Assembly: GCA_025403435.1 (NCBI GenBank)
Contig: CM046338.1
Location: 25,030,281-25,094,280 of the forward strand
Direction: 5' to 3'
From: Artocarpus heterophyllus
Taxonomy: Eukaryota > Streptophyta > Magnoliopsida > Rosales > Moraceae
Length of the DNA: 64,000 nucleotides
Shown here: positions 11,294-22,747 of the stretch, piece by piece
Position numbering within the stretch: the stretch's first letter is position 1
Layout of the letters: every line of letters starts with the position of its first letter
Translations under genes and position numbers: made by a program
Notes under the pieces: generated by a model
What the model was told of the DNA's origin: nothing
Database searches by the model: none
What the model saw: the letters and a program-made list of their open reading frames with translations, nothing else

Positions 11294-12404
11294 GGTAGTT
11301 TGTGTGAATAAGGATTACAGTTGAAGTACTAGTAAAAGTATACTAATTGAAATTGCACTAAAAGAAGCTCACAACTAGCTAAATATATATACCAGAAAAG
11401 GAGAGCAAATGTAGAGGATGAATTCGATGCCAAAACAAACATAAATTAAGTTGATGACGTGCTTTGAAATCAATATGCAGATCTGCTGAATCTGATCGCG
11501 TGATTCGCTCTCTCCATTAGATGACTAAAAAAAGGCATTACAATGGAATGCATCTAGTGGAACTTTTTTTTGTCTAGCCAATTTTTTTATTATTATTATT
11601 ATTATTATTAATTTTTTTTTGTAAGGATTAGCCTATCACTCTTGAATTACACATTAAAAATTTAGTACTTTCCTTGGGGTTTAAACTATGCCCTATTTGG
11701 TACTATTTTCATTTTGATTTTTGTTTTTAGAAAAATTTGAAAATAAAAATGTTTTGAGAAACGCATTAGGACTTTTTTCAAATTGTATTTAATTGTATAC
11801 ACGGTATGTTTTTTAAAACAAAAAATTTTTAATAAAAAAATAGCCTTATTCCACACATCAACATTTTTCTTTTTCTTTTTCTTTTTCTTTTTTTTCTTTC
11901 TTTTTTTGTTCTCTTCCTTCCCCCTCCTTTCTCTCCCTTATTTTTCTCTTGATCAGATCTCTGCTCTCAACGGTAGGGCTCGTCTGTCGTTGGTGGACAT
12001 TGTCGCCTCCACGAGGAGCTTTGATGAGCGAACCGAGCTGTTCGTTAAAGGAGATCGACAAAGGAGAAGGCCCTGTTGTAATCTCAATAGTTAGAGGAGA
12101 TGGTGGGTTGCTAAGGTCATTGGGTAGACGGGTCTAGGGTGGGGTGTCGAGGGCCACTAGGAGGAGGGTGTGGGTCCTTAGGGTCATCGGTCTGGGGCAG
12201 CGTGAGGAAGATCAGGAGGACGGAGTCATGTGGCTTTGTCATCGTCGCTGTGATTTTGGCAAGGAATGGGTTGCTAAGCATGGCGGACAAGGGTGGGGCT
12301 ACTAGAGAGGGAGGAGGGGTTGCCTAGGGTGCTGTTGGGAGGAGAGAGTGAGAGGGAGTGAGAGAAAGTAAGAAAGAAAAATTGAAAATAGGATTTTTGT
12401 TTTC
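11294..12404. other. Upstream region of the UGT gene, with a GC-rich block
   Basis: After the promoter comes simple sequence (ATT repeats at 11588-11613), then a T/C-rich tract at 11865-11950 followed by an unusual G-rich block at 11950-12360. The block has several short ORFs but no recognisable protein. Flanking A/T-rich parts near 11695 and 12400-12540 look loosely like the ends of an inverted-repeat element (TTTGGTACTATTTT and GTTTTTGGCCC motifs). The start of copy B lies here or just upstream. Confidence 0.4.
11384..11391 (-). promoter_or_regulatory. Putative TATA box of the UGT gene
   Basis: On the minus strand a TATATATATTTA block lies about 90-100 bp upstream of the start codon at 11293, a reasonable distance for a core promoter. 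Only sequence resemblance supports it. Confidence 0.4.
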
Positions 12405-13678
12405 ATTTTCATACAGTTTTTAGATTTTTTAGAAATGTTTTTGTTTTTGTTTTTGGCCCAAAAGTTGACTAAACACATTTTAAAATCATTTTTCATTTTT
12501 TATGTATTTGAAATGAACAAAACATTTTCAAAACAAAAACTTAAAAAAGGCCTATATTTTTTTTTGGCGGTCTCTTCACTGGTGGGAGATAACTTTTTAA
12601 AAAAATAATAATAATAAATAAAGAGCTCACCGGTGGGAGACACCATTTTAAAAAAATAATAATAATAAATAAAGAGATAAGACCTAACACTTTGTTTGTA
12701 AACTTGATTTAAATCAAAAAGTCTAAGTTTAAGTATAAGTAATTCAACCTGGGACCCAATCCTATGAAAAAGGAAAAAGAAAAATTAAACACATGGTTGG
12801 TGGTTACTTAAAATTTCGCAATTAATAACTTTAATATGGTTTTCTTCTCATGGGATACAGATGTGTTTCGTTTAATGTTTATGATTAATGTGTATAATAA
12901 TGATTGTCCCACGTCATCGAATCTTTAACTCGATTTCATGTAATTTGGAAGGTATACGTAACCCATAAATTATATAAGTTTATTTGGGGAACAGAATAAT
13001 CATTAAAAAAATAAAGGGAAAGATAAAACAATTAATTATATGAGTTACCATTTCCTTGGTTAGTCCATCCACTTGTGATACTATAATTTCGATCTACATA
13101 AGATTCGAATATTAAATTACCATTTAATTAGTCCTTTTACATTTTGTCGTATTATTTGTTTGGATCAACATAAATTTTAATAAAAATCTTAGAAACAACA
13201 ATCATAGACGAGAACTAGTCCCCCTTAATTATTTTCAGCATCTATTTATATCACTCCGAATATTCCTGTGTTTATATATATATATATATATATACACACA
13301 CAGATATACATATATAATAAACATCCTCCAGCCGTCTGCCACTACTCACAGCCACCTTTGTCCATGATTGAGTTTTCTTTATTTTTTAATTTTTGTTTTA
13401 TTTGACATTGGTTGGGCACTATTAGTAGCGGGAGCAGCCTTTTCCTTCTACTTTAGATGGGCAATACTCTTCATTCTGAAAAAAAATAATACACACAAGC
13501 GCGCCCAACATGTTACATGGCACGATTAAAAATCTCTACATTGATGTGATAACAAATTATCATTCATACATTCATCTACAATTCAGTCTCATAGCCAAAA
13601 ATACTTTCTCTATAATAATAATAGCAACAGGTGAAATTATGAGCGCCAAATAATCAAGCTATAATTAACAACCAAACT

Positions 13679-13805
13679 GATAAGTGAGAGCAAGTTAGTT
13701 GGTTATGAGTCCCTCTACCTTAACCATAGATTGAGGGTTCGAGTCACGCTTAGCTCCACTCGAAAGTAGTGACATTCCCCTTCCCTTCTATAAAAAAAAA
13801 ATAAT
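13679..13805 (+). mobile_element. tRNA-derived SINE (127 bp)
   Basis: An A-box-like GTTAGTTGGTTATGAG and a B-box GGGTTCGAGTC lie about 40 bp apart, as in tRNA-derived plant SINEs. The element ends in an A-rich tail. It is flanked by AACAACCAAACT (13667-13678) and AACAAATAAACT (13806-13817), a 12-bp target duplication with two changes. Copy A has the uninterrupted site near 2905-2925, so it inserted into copy B after the duplication. Confidence 0.88.
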
Positions 13806-14585
13806 AACAAATAAACTTTATCATATCTCATCTTTTTTTATAAAAGAGAATTAGTCCTTAATTAAAAGGCTTCAACCTAGGATATCTCTCGGGAGTTTCG
13901 TAAAGTTCATTTCCACTGTACTAGTTTATGAAATCTTTTTCCATTGTTGTTATTAACAGGAAAAAAAAAAAAAAGGGCAACACACACACAGAGCAATTAA
14001 AGTAATCGATTCAATAGAGTTAACAAATTATAATACGCCAAACTTCGATTTGTTTTGGGGTTGTGTGCAACTCTTTTTTGCTTTTATTTTTCATCCTTTT
14101 GGACTTCCTCGAAATTATTCTGGTACTGTACAGTGATATAGACCGTCGAAATGCCAAAACATTACAAACAATAAGATACTTCTTTCTATTATTTATTTAT
14201 TTATTCTTATTGAGATCTCTCCCCGTTCCAACAAGCTGTAAAAGTGATAACCACTCATTAAAAAACAAAAACAAAAACAAAAAATAAAAAATAAAAAAAC
14301 ACCAAAGTCTTTTGAAGTCAGGATTCTTCGACTCTCAAAATTTATTAATTCACTAAAAAATAAGAGCTAGTGGAAGAAAAATAATTTCTCAATTTAAACA
14401 TCACATATAACGTCTGATCACAATACTTATTATAATTATTATTGGCTGACAATAAAAGTACAACAAATTTAGAGTGTAACATGAAAATGCAATGCATACG
14501 TAAAATTAAGAGTAAACTTTATTTTCACTTTAGCATAATTTTTATTATTTTTTAAATATTAAGACAAAATAAATCCAACTACCAG

Positions 14586-15189
14586 TGTTGGTGCTCTCCA
14601 CCCTTATTTATGAAAAATGCTTCCCCAGACAAATACATTATAAAACATGCCATTTTGGCTAGCTTTAGAAGAGTCAAAAGCAAAAGATAATAGTAAGAGA
14701 CACCGATTAATGTTTTACGAAGGAAATCATGCCTCCATGTTTCAGGGCTTGTTTTATGGTGCACTATCGAGAATGAGAGAAAGAAAGGAGAAAGATAGTT
14801 CTATTAAATACCATTCCTCATGAACCGATCAAGCAAGCAGAGAGGTAAACTCTTAGAGTAAAAAGAGAGAGTTCCTCAAAAAACTAAGAGAGAAACAGAA
14901 AAATAGAGTGCCTACAAAAGTGTGTTTCTTTTTAGAGAGATAAAATTGTAAGATTACCACACAGTGTGAGTGTGGGAGTTATTTCAGTGTACCTCAAGTT
15001 TTTACCAAAACTTGCGAGATTGTTGTGTGTACTTATTATTCTAAAGTGGAAGTTTTTCTATGAGTGTGCCGTGGTTTTTCCTTTCACGCTGAAAGGTTTT
15101 CCACGAAATAAAATTATTGGTGTCTGTTTTTTATTTTTCGTATAAATTAGATCCTAAAGGGGAATTAGAATCTGTCCATATTCCTAACA
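14586..15189 (+). repeat. 5' LTR of the copia element
   Basis: 604 bp, beginning TGTTGGTG and ending CCTAACA. It matches 19269-19872 along its whole length with scattered substitutions and small indels. Confidence 0.95.
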
Positions 15190-15191
15190 AC

Positions 15192-15206
15192 TGGCACTAG
15201 AGCCGG
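15192..15206 (+). promoter_or_regulatory. Primer-binding site of the copia element
   Basis: TGGCACTAGAGCCGG follows the 5' LTR after a two-base gap. It resembles the usual plant copia site TGGTATCAGAGC, complementary to the 3' end of initiator methionine tRNA, with substitutions. Confidence 0.75.
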
Positions 15207-15452
15207 TTAAATCAGAGCCCAAGAGAGCAGATTTTCCGTACAGAAGTATTGGAATAGTGCAATCACTGTAGCAAGTGGTACTATAGCAGTGCGGTTATTG
15301 TGACAACATGATGGGCTAGAAAATAAAGATCGAGAAGTTCAACAGCAACGACAAATTTTCCCTCTAGTAGAGGAGAGTAAAGGATCTTCTTATTTAACAA
15401 AAGGTCCATAAGACTCTATTAGGCAAAGAGAATAGGCCTAGTACAGTCAAGG

Positions 15453-17750
15453 ATGAAGATTGGGATGGACGAGATTGTAGTTAGTACAATTCATCTAAAT
15501 TTCTCAAATGCTATCTTGCAAAATATTGAATCCAAGGAGTGCAAGATTGCTAAAGATGCCTGGGGGACTTTAGAAAAATTGTATAAATCAAAGAATCTAT
15601 CTAACAAGTTTTACTTGTGGAAGGAGCTGTATCGACGCAGATGCTGGACAATGTAGATATGTTGCAGCATTTGAGCAACTTCAACGGCATGATCTCACAA
15701 TTACTAAAGTTTGACGTTAAGTTTAGTGATGAAGAAAAAGCTGTACTCATCATGGCAACACTCTCTTTGTCATACGATCACTTCATCACCACTTTTACTT
15801 ATAGAAAGGATAATTTAGAGTACAAAGTTATTATAGAGGCTTTGGTATCATTTGAGAAGCAAAACAAGGTGTGAGGTGCGGATACTCATGCCCTTGTTAC
15901 AAAAAATAGGGGCAGAAGTTAAAAAAGAAGACCCAGGAACAGGAACGGCAAGTCCACAAGAAGATCAAAATCTAGAAACAGAAATGATGGATGTTTTCAT
16001 TGTCGAAGAAGGGGCACATGAAGAAAAATTGTCGGATTTTGAAGCGAGAACTACAAGAAGCTAGTCACAAGAAAAATGGTGGCAACAACGACAAGACTAT
16101 AGCAGCAGTCGCGGAAGAAGAAGCAGCTGTAGTGCTTACCGATGAATGTTTTCATGTTAGCGATAACATGGTCGAATGGGTGGTAGATTCAAGAGCTTCT
16201 TTTGACATCACTTCTAGTAGAGAGATGTTTACCACTTACAAAGCAAGCGACTTTGGTAACATAAAGATGGGAAATTCTACATGCTCCAAGATTGTCAGAA
16301 TTGGAGATGTAAGTATTCAAATAAATGTTGGTTGCTAGCTGACATTAAAAGATGTAAGGCATGTTCTAGTTTTGTGCCTTAATCTAATCTTGATAAACGC
16401 CTTAGATGAGCAAGGTATGAGAGTCACTTCGGCAACAAGAAATGAAAACTATGTAAAGGATCGATAATCGTCGCAAGAGGAAAGCTTTGTTGCATGTTGT
16501 ACAAGACTGATGGGAAAGCTTTTGTGAATAGAGTAAATGTAGCCGTCAATGCTTCGCTAAATCTATGGCATAAATGACTTGGCCATATAACTGAAAAGGG
16601 ACTGCAACATCTCGTAAAGAAAAAATTTATTCCTTTGGAGAAACGTACTTTATTCGATCCTTATGATTATTGTTTATTTGGAAAGCAACACAAGTTTCAT
16701 TTAAAAGTTCCTTTGCAAAAAAAAAAAAAAAAAAAAGAGTATTAGAATGTGTATACTCTGATACTTACGGTCCCATAGAAGTTGAGTCCTTATGAGGAGC
16801 TAGATATTTTGTAACTTCATAGATGATGTGTCTAGGAAAGTTTGGGTGTATCTGTTGAAAACAAAATACTAGATTTTTAGATTTTTTAAATAATTCTATG
16901 CCATGGTAGAAAGAGAAATAGAGAAGCAGTTAAAATGAGGCAAATACACTTCCTATGAGTTTAGAGATTATTGCTCTAAATTGTGATCCGGCATGAGAAG
17001 ATGGTACCTAGTACTTCTCAGCATAATAATGTAGCAAAATGGATGAATTGCATTATTATAGAGAGAGTCAGATGCATGATGAGATCATCAAAGCTGTTGA
17101 AGCCTTTCTAGGGAGTAGCTGTGCAGATTGTATGCTACTTGATCAACAAGTCTCCATCAGTTCCTTTGAAGTTTGACATTCCAAAAAGAGTATGGACTAG
17201 GAAAGATATTTCCTACTCTCATCTAAAGGTATTCAGATGTAAAGCATTTGTGCACGTGCCAAAGGAACAAAGATCAAAGCTCGATGATAAGGCACTTCCA
17301 TGTATATTCATCGGTTATGGAGATGAAGAGTTCGGGTATAGGTTTTGGGATCTAGTAAATAAGAGAATCATAAGGAGCAGAGATTTGGTCTTTCATGAGG
17401 ACCAGACAATTGAAGATTCAGGTGAAGAGAGACAATCTGAAAAAGCTGTTGTTAAGCTAATCCCACCACAACAACAGTTACCAGGTGGAGAAAAAACGCA
17501 AAAAGCAGCTGAAAATTTAGAATTGCCTTTTAATGATGATGATGCTGAAGAGGATAACAATCAGGGGGAGCAGAATCAAGAACTGGAGAATGACAAACAA
17601 CCACTCAGAAGGTCAACCAGAGATCAAATGCCATCCAAAAGATACCCACCTTCAAATTATGTCCTTTTTACTGAAAGGGGGGAGTCAAAAAGCTTCCAAG
17701 AAGTAATGGCTCACGAAGACAAAGGCAGGTGGGTAGATTCTATGTAGAAA
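15453..17750 (+). pseudogene. Copia gag, protease and integrase remnants
   Basis: The reading frame is broken many times. 15453-15880 encodes a UBN2-type gag core (LEKLYKSKNLSNKFYLWKEL). Near 15990-16040 is a zinc knuckle (CFHC then GHMKKNC) split by a one-base frameshift. 16170-16335 is the protease, where the catalytic DSGAS reads DSRAS. 16560-16640 is the pre-integrase piece (LGHI). 17121-17747 is the integrase C-terminal part (INKSPSVPL, then FIGYGDEEFGYRFWD), followed by an acidic Glu/Asn-rich linker. Catalytic integrase residues around 16750-17050 are disrupted. Confidence 0.85.
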
Positions 17751-19160
17751 GAGATTAATTCCCTCATGAAGAACAATACCTATGAGTTAGTAAAACTTCC
17801 AAAAGGCAGGAAAGTCTTGAGGAACAAATGGGTTTTCATATTAAAAGATGATGGACATGGCAATCTGGTGAAGTACAAAGCTCGATTAGTCGTCAAGGGC
17901 TTTGGACAAAAGAACTGAATCAACTTTGAGAAAATTTTCTCTCCGGTGGTGAAAATGTCATCAATCAGAATAATCTTGGTATTGGCAGCCAACCTAGATC
18001 TCGAGATTGAATAGATGGATGTAAAGACAGCATTTCTTCATAGAGATTTAGAAGAAGAAATCTACATCCAAAGACTTGAAGGTTTTGAGGTCAAAAGGAA
18101 AGAATATCTAGTCTACAAGTTAAAAAAGAGCCTGTATGGTTTGAAATAGGCTCCACGACAATGGTACAAAAAGTTTGATTCATTTACGTTGGTTCAAGAG
18201 TACAAGAGAACCATAGCAGATTCTTGTGTCTACATCAAGCAATTTCCTAGTTAAAATTCGTTATCCTGCTGAGATATGTTAATAACATGTTAATAATTAG
18301 CCAAGATACTAAAATGATCAATTAGCTGAAGAAAGAACTCTCTAAAGTCTTCGACATGAAAAACTTGGGTCTAGCCAAATAAATTTTTGGAATGGAGATT
18401 ATCTAAGATGAGAGATCTCAAAGGTTATGACTATCACAAGAAAATTATGTTGAACGGATACTTGAAAGGTTCAACATGAAAGGAGCAAAGCTAGTTTCTT
18501 CACCCCTTAATGGTCAGTTCAAACTCATCAAGAAGATGTGTCCTTCTTCAGAAGAAGAAAAGAAAAAGATGTTGGCTATTCCTTACTCTTCAGTAGTTGA
18601 AAGTTTGATGTACGAGATGGTTTGTATAAGGCCAGATATCACTCACGCAGTAGGAGTTGTGAGCCATTTTCTAGCAGATCTATGCAAGGAGCATTGGGAA
18701 GCTGTTAAGTGGATCTTTAGATATCTGAAGGGCATATTTAAAATGTGCTGAGCTTCGAGAAAGGGAAACTGATCTTAGAAGGATATGCAGATGCAGACAT
18801 GACCGATTATCCTGATGGTAGAAAGTCTACATCTATTACTTGTTTACTTTTGTAGGGGGAGCTGTATCATGGCAATCCAAGCTGCAAAAATGTGTTGCTC
18901 TATCCACAATAGAAGCTGAGTATATAGCATTTACAGAAGCGGGAAAAAAGATGTTATGGCTAAAGAATTTTCTTCAAGATCTAAGTTTGAAACAAGATGG
19001 GTATGTGATTTACTGTGATAGATAGAGTGCAACTGATCTGAGCAAGAATGCCACCTACCACTACAGAACGAAACACATTGATGTCAAATATCACTGAATT
19101 CGTAACGCATTTGAGAAGAAATTGTTCCAGGTATAGAAGATTGACACTATAAGAATGCTG
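17751..19160 (+). pseudogene. Copia reverse transcriptase and RNase H remnants
   Basis: 17775-18200 gives the start of the copia reverse transcriptase (NKWVF, KARLVVKGF, DVKTAFLH, LYGLK followed by a stop). The YVDDM catalytic region near 18260-18290 is degraded. 18476-18751 keeps the connection region (GMKGAK-like, then AVGVVSHF). 18770-19090 is RNase H (YADAD, then ALSTIEAEYIAFTEA and KHIDVKYH). At least eight in-frame stops separate these parts, so no polyprotein can be made. Confidence 0.88.
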
Positions 19161-19254
19161 CATATATGTGAACAAAAGTGATCCCTCAGAAAAAACTTGA
19201 ACTATGTCCTAAGCCTGCTGGGATAAGTTCTCATTGATGACATTCAAAAACAAT

Positions 19255-19266
19255 GGAGGGGGGAGA
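19255..19266 (+). promoter_or_regulatory. Polypurine tract of the copia element
   Basis: GGAGGGGGGAGA sits two bases before the 3' LTR, the position used to prime plus-strand synthesis. Confidence 0.85.
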
Positions 19267-19268
19267 TT

Positions 19269-19872
19269 TGTTGGTGATATCCACCCTTCTTTATGAAAAC
19301 TGCTTCCCCAAACAAATACATTATAAAACATGCCATTTTGGCTAGCTTTAGAAGAGTCAAAAGCAAAAGATAATGGTGAGAGACACTGATTAATGTTTTA
19401 TGAAGGAAATCATGCCTCCATGTTTCTGGGCCTGTTTTATGGTGCACTATCGAGAATGAGAGAAAGAAAGGAGAAAGGTGGTTCTATTAAATACCATTCC
19501 TCATGAACCGATCAAGCAAGCAGAGAGGTAACCTCTTACAGTAAAAAGAGAGAGTTCCTCAGAAAACTAAGAGAGAAAGAGAGAAAAATAGAGTGCCTAC
19601 AAAAGTGTATTTCTTTATAGAGAGATAAATTGTAAGATTACCACACAGTATGAGTGTAAAAGTTATTTCTATGTACATCAAGTTTTTACCAAAACTTGAG
19701 AGATTTTTGTATACCCATTATTCTATAGTGGAAGTTTCTTTTCTAAATATGCCATGGTTTTTCATTTCACATTAAAAAGTTTTCCATGAGATAAAATTAT
19801 TGATGTTTATTTTTTATTTTCTACATAAATTAGATCCTGGAGGGGAATTAGAATCTGTCCATATTCCCAACA
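19269..19872 (+). repeat. 3' LTR of the copia element
   Basis: 604 bp, beginning TGTTGGTG and ending CCCAACA. It is the partner of 14586-15189, and ACTAG follows it as the right target duplication. Confidence 0.95.
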
Positions 19873-19910
19873 ACTAGGGCCTAGGCCAAGAATAACCATC
19901 ATTCAATCAA

Positions 19911-22386
19911 CTATAGGATTATCAACCAAAATTTTTTCATTTCCACAACCATAACCTTGATGAATTTATCTTGAACATATTTTTTCCTTAAAAACTTGTA
20001 CCGCTTCTTTTGATTCAACCGTATTGACTTGTTAGGTTCCCCCTTAACCTCTACCATAATCATTTTCATGGCCGCGAAAAAATCTTCTTTTCCAAAATAC
20101 CCATCTTGGTCTCTTCTATTTACCTCAACCCCAGCCTTCATAATCCCATTCTCATTGATGAGATTAGCATTGAAGAATTGGTCAGCTTTTAAAGGCAAAA
20201 GCACTAATTGGCAATCATTCATAAGAGTCAACATTATTATGTCTCGTCCTAGGTTTTGTGGGACCCATCCTACGTGGAGAAGGCCCGATCTTTTATTCTC
20301 TCCAGAAATCCTACCGGTAGTGCATGTTTTAGTTCAAGCTTCGTGTTGACTTTTGTTGGAAAGTTCAACCACAACAAAAATGGCAAACCTATAAGCTCCA
20401 ACCCTAGAGCTAGTTCTCTTATTTGTTCTTGGTTAAGAAACATTTCACTTCCAAAAGAGCAAAAAATGACTAATTTTGCAGGAAACTAAGCCACCCATTT
20501 ATGGCGTCAAGCTTTTTAGATGGTGTTTCAGGGATGAGGGAACCTGTTACGATGAAAGGTTTGTTAAAATAAGATTTCATGAAAGCTAAACATGGACCTT
20601 CCATTTCAAAACAAGACTTTATAACAACTGCAGATGAACCATTTATATCTTTTTGAATTCGATCATAATTACTTGAACTCTTATTGAAGTTCTCATAAAG
20701 AAATAAAATGCTTTGAACTTCGACTGTTGATTAGACTTGAGTTATCAGTGATGTTTTTGCACCTATATCTCACAAGAAAGCATCAAGCATGACGCAGCCA
20801 ATTAGTAAATTAATTAAATAAAGAAACATGTGTTTAGAAGTAAATATTGGATAGATTGGGTAATTTTTTGAAATTTTTAATTTACCTAATCAAAGTTTGG
20901 GTGGGTTGATTTTAAATTTAAGTCACCCAATTACCATAAAGTTTAAAATCAACCGTTCTAATTAAAGTTTGGGTGAGTTAATTAGGTTAATTATTATAAA
21001 AGAGAGAAAAAAAAAATCAAAACTAACAATTTAAGCCAAAATGAATTAAAAAGCTATAACTCATAACATATTAGTCTTATAAAGTTTTAGCATTGTCTTT
21101 ATATGTCATAAATCAACATAAAATTTAGATGTGTTAGTCAGGTTGAGTTTTTCTTAACCCAAACTCACCAAATTAATTTTTGAGTTGGGTTGGGCCAGCC
21201 TAAACTACTTGTCGGGCTTGTTAGGTTTGGGTATTTTAGAGTTGGATTACGTAGGTTGATTAGATTCATTGGGTACCCCTACATGTGTTAGTTGACATTA
21301 AGCCAATACTAAAAGAATTTATCAAAGTCTGTTCTATTACCAAATTTCAGTATCATGGAAAACTCTGATGATATGCTATCTATGTGGCCATCTCCTATCA
21401 TCTTAAACTTGGGAAGTTTATAAACTAATATAGTATCAATTCCTTAATACTAGAATTGTTTACACAAATCATCACTAGCTGAATTTATTGGCTGCTTTGG
21501 AAGATGACTTTTTTTTTAATAAATTTTTGGATTGAACTTATCTTTGAACCTCAAAATATACAGGGTTAAACATCATTACAACCCACCAAATTGTCTTAAA
21601 TTACTCTCAATTCTATCTATCCCATTATTAAAATCTAAAACAATTTAAACATTAATTTTTATCCAATCATTCAAATCTGAAACTATTTAAATATTACTTT
21701 TTAAAATATCACGGAGTAAGTTTCTGATCTACTAAATTGTCACATGCCCTATAGATAAAAAGACAAATTTATAACAATTTTATAGATCATAAACTCATCT
21801 TAAAACATTTTAGAAGTTATCATTAAAAAGAAATTTGACTTATCTATAATCGAAGGACTAAAAATAGTATTATCCCTAGGTTACAATGACTATATCTAGG
21901 ATTTGGCCATAATTCAAGAAATAAGAATTGGTAAAATTGTAAGACGAACATACTATAGTTGGACAACAAAAACTGCATACTAAAATTTAGAGATTCAAAA
22001 TGCAATATATACTAAACTCATCGAGAATCCTTGTGGAAGTTTTATAATGTCATTGACAGTTGGGTTTCCTTTTATGCCGGTAAGCCGATTGGCGGCGATG
22101 TCGTACGCCCTAACAATGGTGGAGAATGCTTTAAAGAACATTGTCTTAATGCCAAGCTCAGAAGCCAGGGAGGGAATCCAGTGTTGAGCAAAGTCAAAGA
22201 GTGTAAAATCTGGTTTGTGCTCGGATAGAAGGGTTTTTATTGAAGTTGGTTGAGATCAATGGCAGTAATGAGCTTGATGGCCTGGATGGTGGCAAATTGA
22301 AGGTTTTGGCGAGGTTGGGAGGTAGGCCTAGAGCTGGGGTAGTTGGAGGGGGATGATTCGGGTGGTAGGCAGCGGAACGAGTAGGT
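19911..22386 (-). pseudogene. Dead paralog of the UGT gene
   Basis: Exon 2 remnants lie at about 20770-19911 and exon 1 remnants at 22386-22028, in the order and orientation of the intact gene at 9211-11293. The first 45-50 codons are missing, because homology stops at 22386. The donor box has lost about 36 bp near 20232 that encode the HAGSSS core. Further frameshifts and stops lie around 20480-20520 and 20730. The tail (DQFF to SIRLNQKK) is still close to the intact protein. The intron is longer than in the intact gene, partly because of a hAT insertion at 20835-21281. Confidence 0.92.
20835..21281. mobile_element. Non-autonomous hAT-type element (447 bp)
   Basis: CATGTGTT occurs directly on both sides (20827-20834 and 21282-21289), an 8-bp target duplication. 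The element begins TAGAAGTA and ends GGGTACCCCTA, so its right end has the TAGGGGT terminus shared with 908-1506 and 23765-24471. The interior is rich in GGGTTGA/TCAACC motifs and has no ORF of note. It lies in the intron of the UGT pseudogene and has no equivalent in the intact gene. Confidence 0.85.
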
Positions 22387-22747
22387 CCACGGTGGATAAT
22401 GCTTTATTCTTCACCGGTGGAGAATGAAAATGATCAATATTAGATCTCAATGTTGTTGGAATGGATTTTCAAACGTTAGTCTTCTTATACCTGCTCTATT
22501 GATCTCCATCATCATCCTTGAGACTCCTTCGTGTATTTATTATAAGAAAACTCATATTCGAAAATCTACTCCAACAACCAAGGTTTTACATAGTCCTTTT
22601 CACGCCAAATTGTTGCCAAAACATAATAAAAAAAATATTGTAAGAACATTTAAACAAAATTTCAACATTTATAAACTTCCTTCTCAATCCATCACTATCG
22701 TCTCCTAAATGGCCAGCCGCCATCATGTCCAACCCCGACAAGCTCGT

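Larger units (their letters stand above)
14586..19872 (+). mobile_element. Ty1/copia LTR retrotransposon, Tnt1/Tork-like, degenerate
   Basis: This is a full-length but dead element of 5287 bp. It has two 604-bp LTRs, a primer-binding site, remnants of gag, protease, integrase, reverse transcriptase and RNase H in copia order, and a polypurine tract. All coding parts carry stops and frameshifts. The flanks ACCAG and ACTAG form a 5-bp target duplication with one change. Copy A at 9178-9200 shows the same place without the element. The LTRs differ at very roughly one base in ten by eye, so the insertion is not recent. Confidence 0.95.
12405..22386. repeat. Segmental duplication, copy B
   Basis: This is the second copy of the segment described at 1-11138, with the same order and orientation. 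Homology to the UGT exon 1 stops abruptly at 22386, where the paralog would still need about 150 coding bases. Without the 5.3-kb copia element the copy is about 4.7 kb, against 11 kb for A, mainly because A has extra DNA at 3110-8875. Confidence 0.88.
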
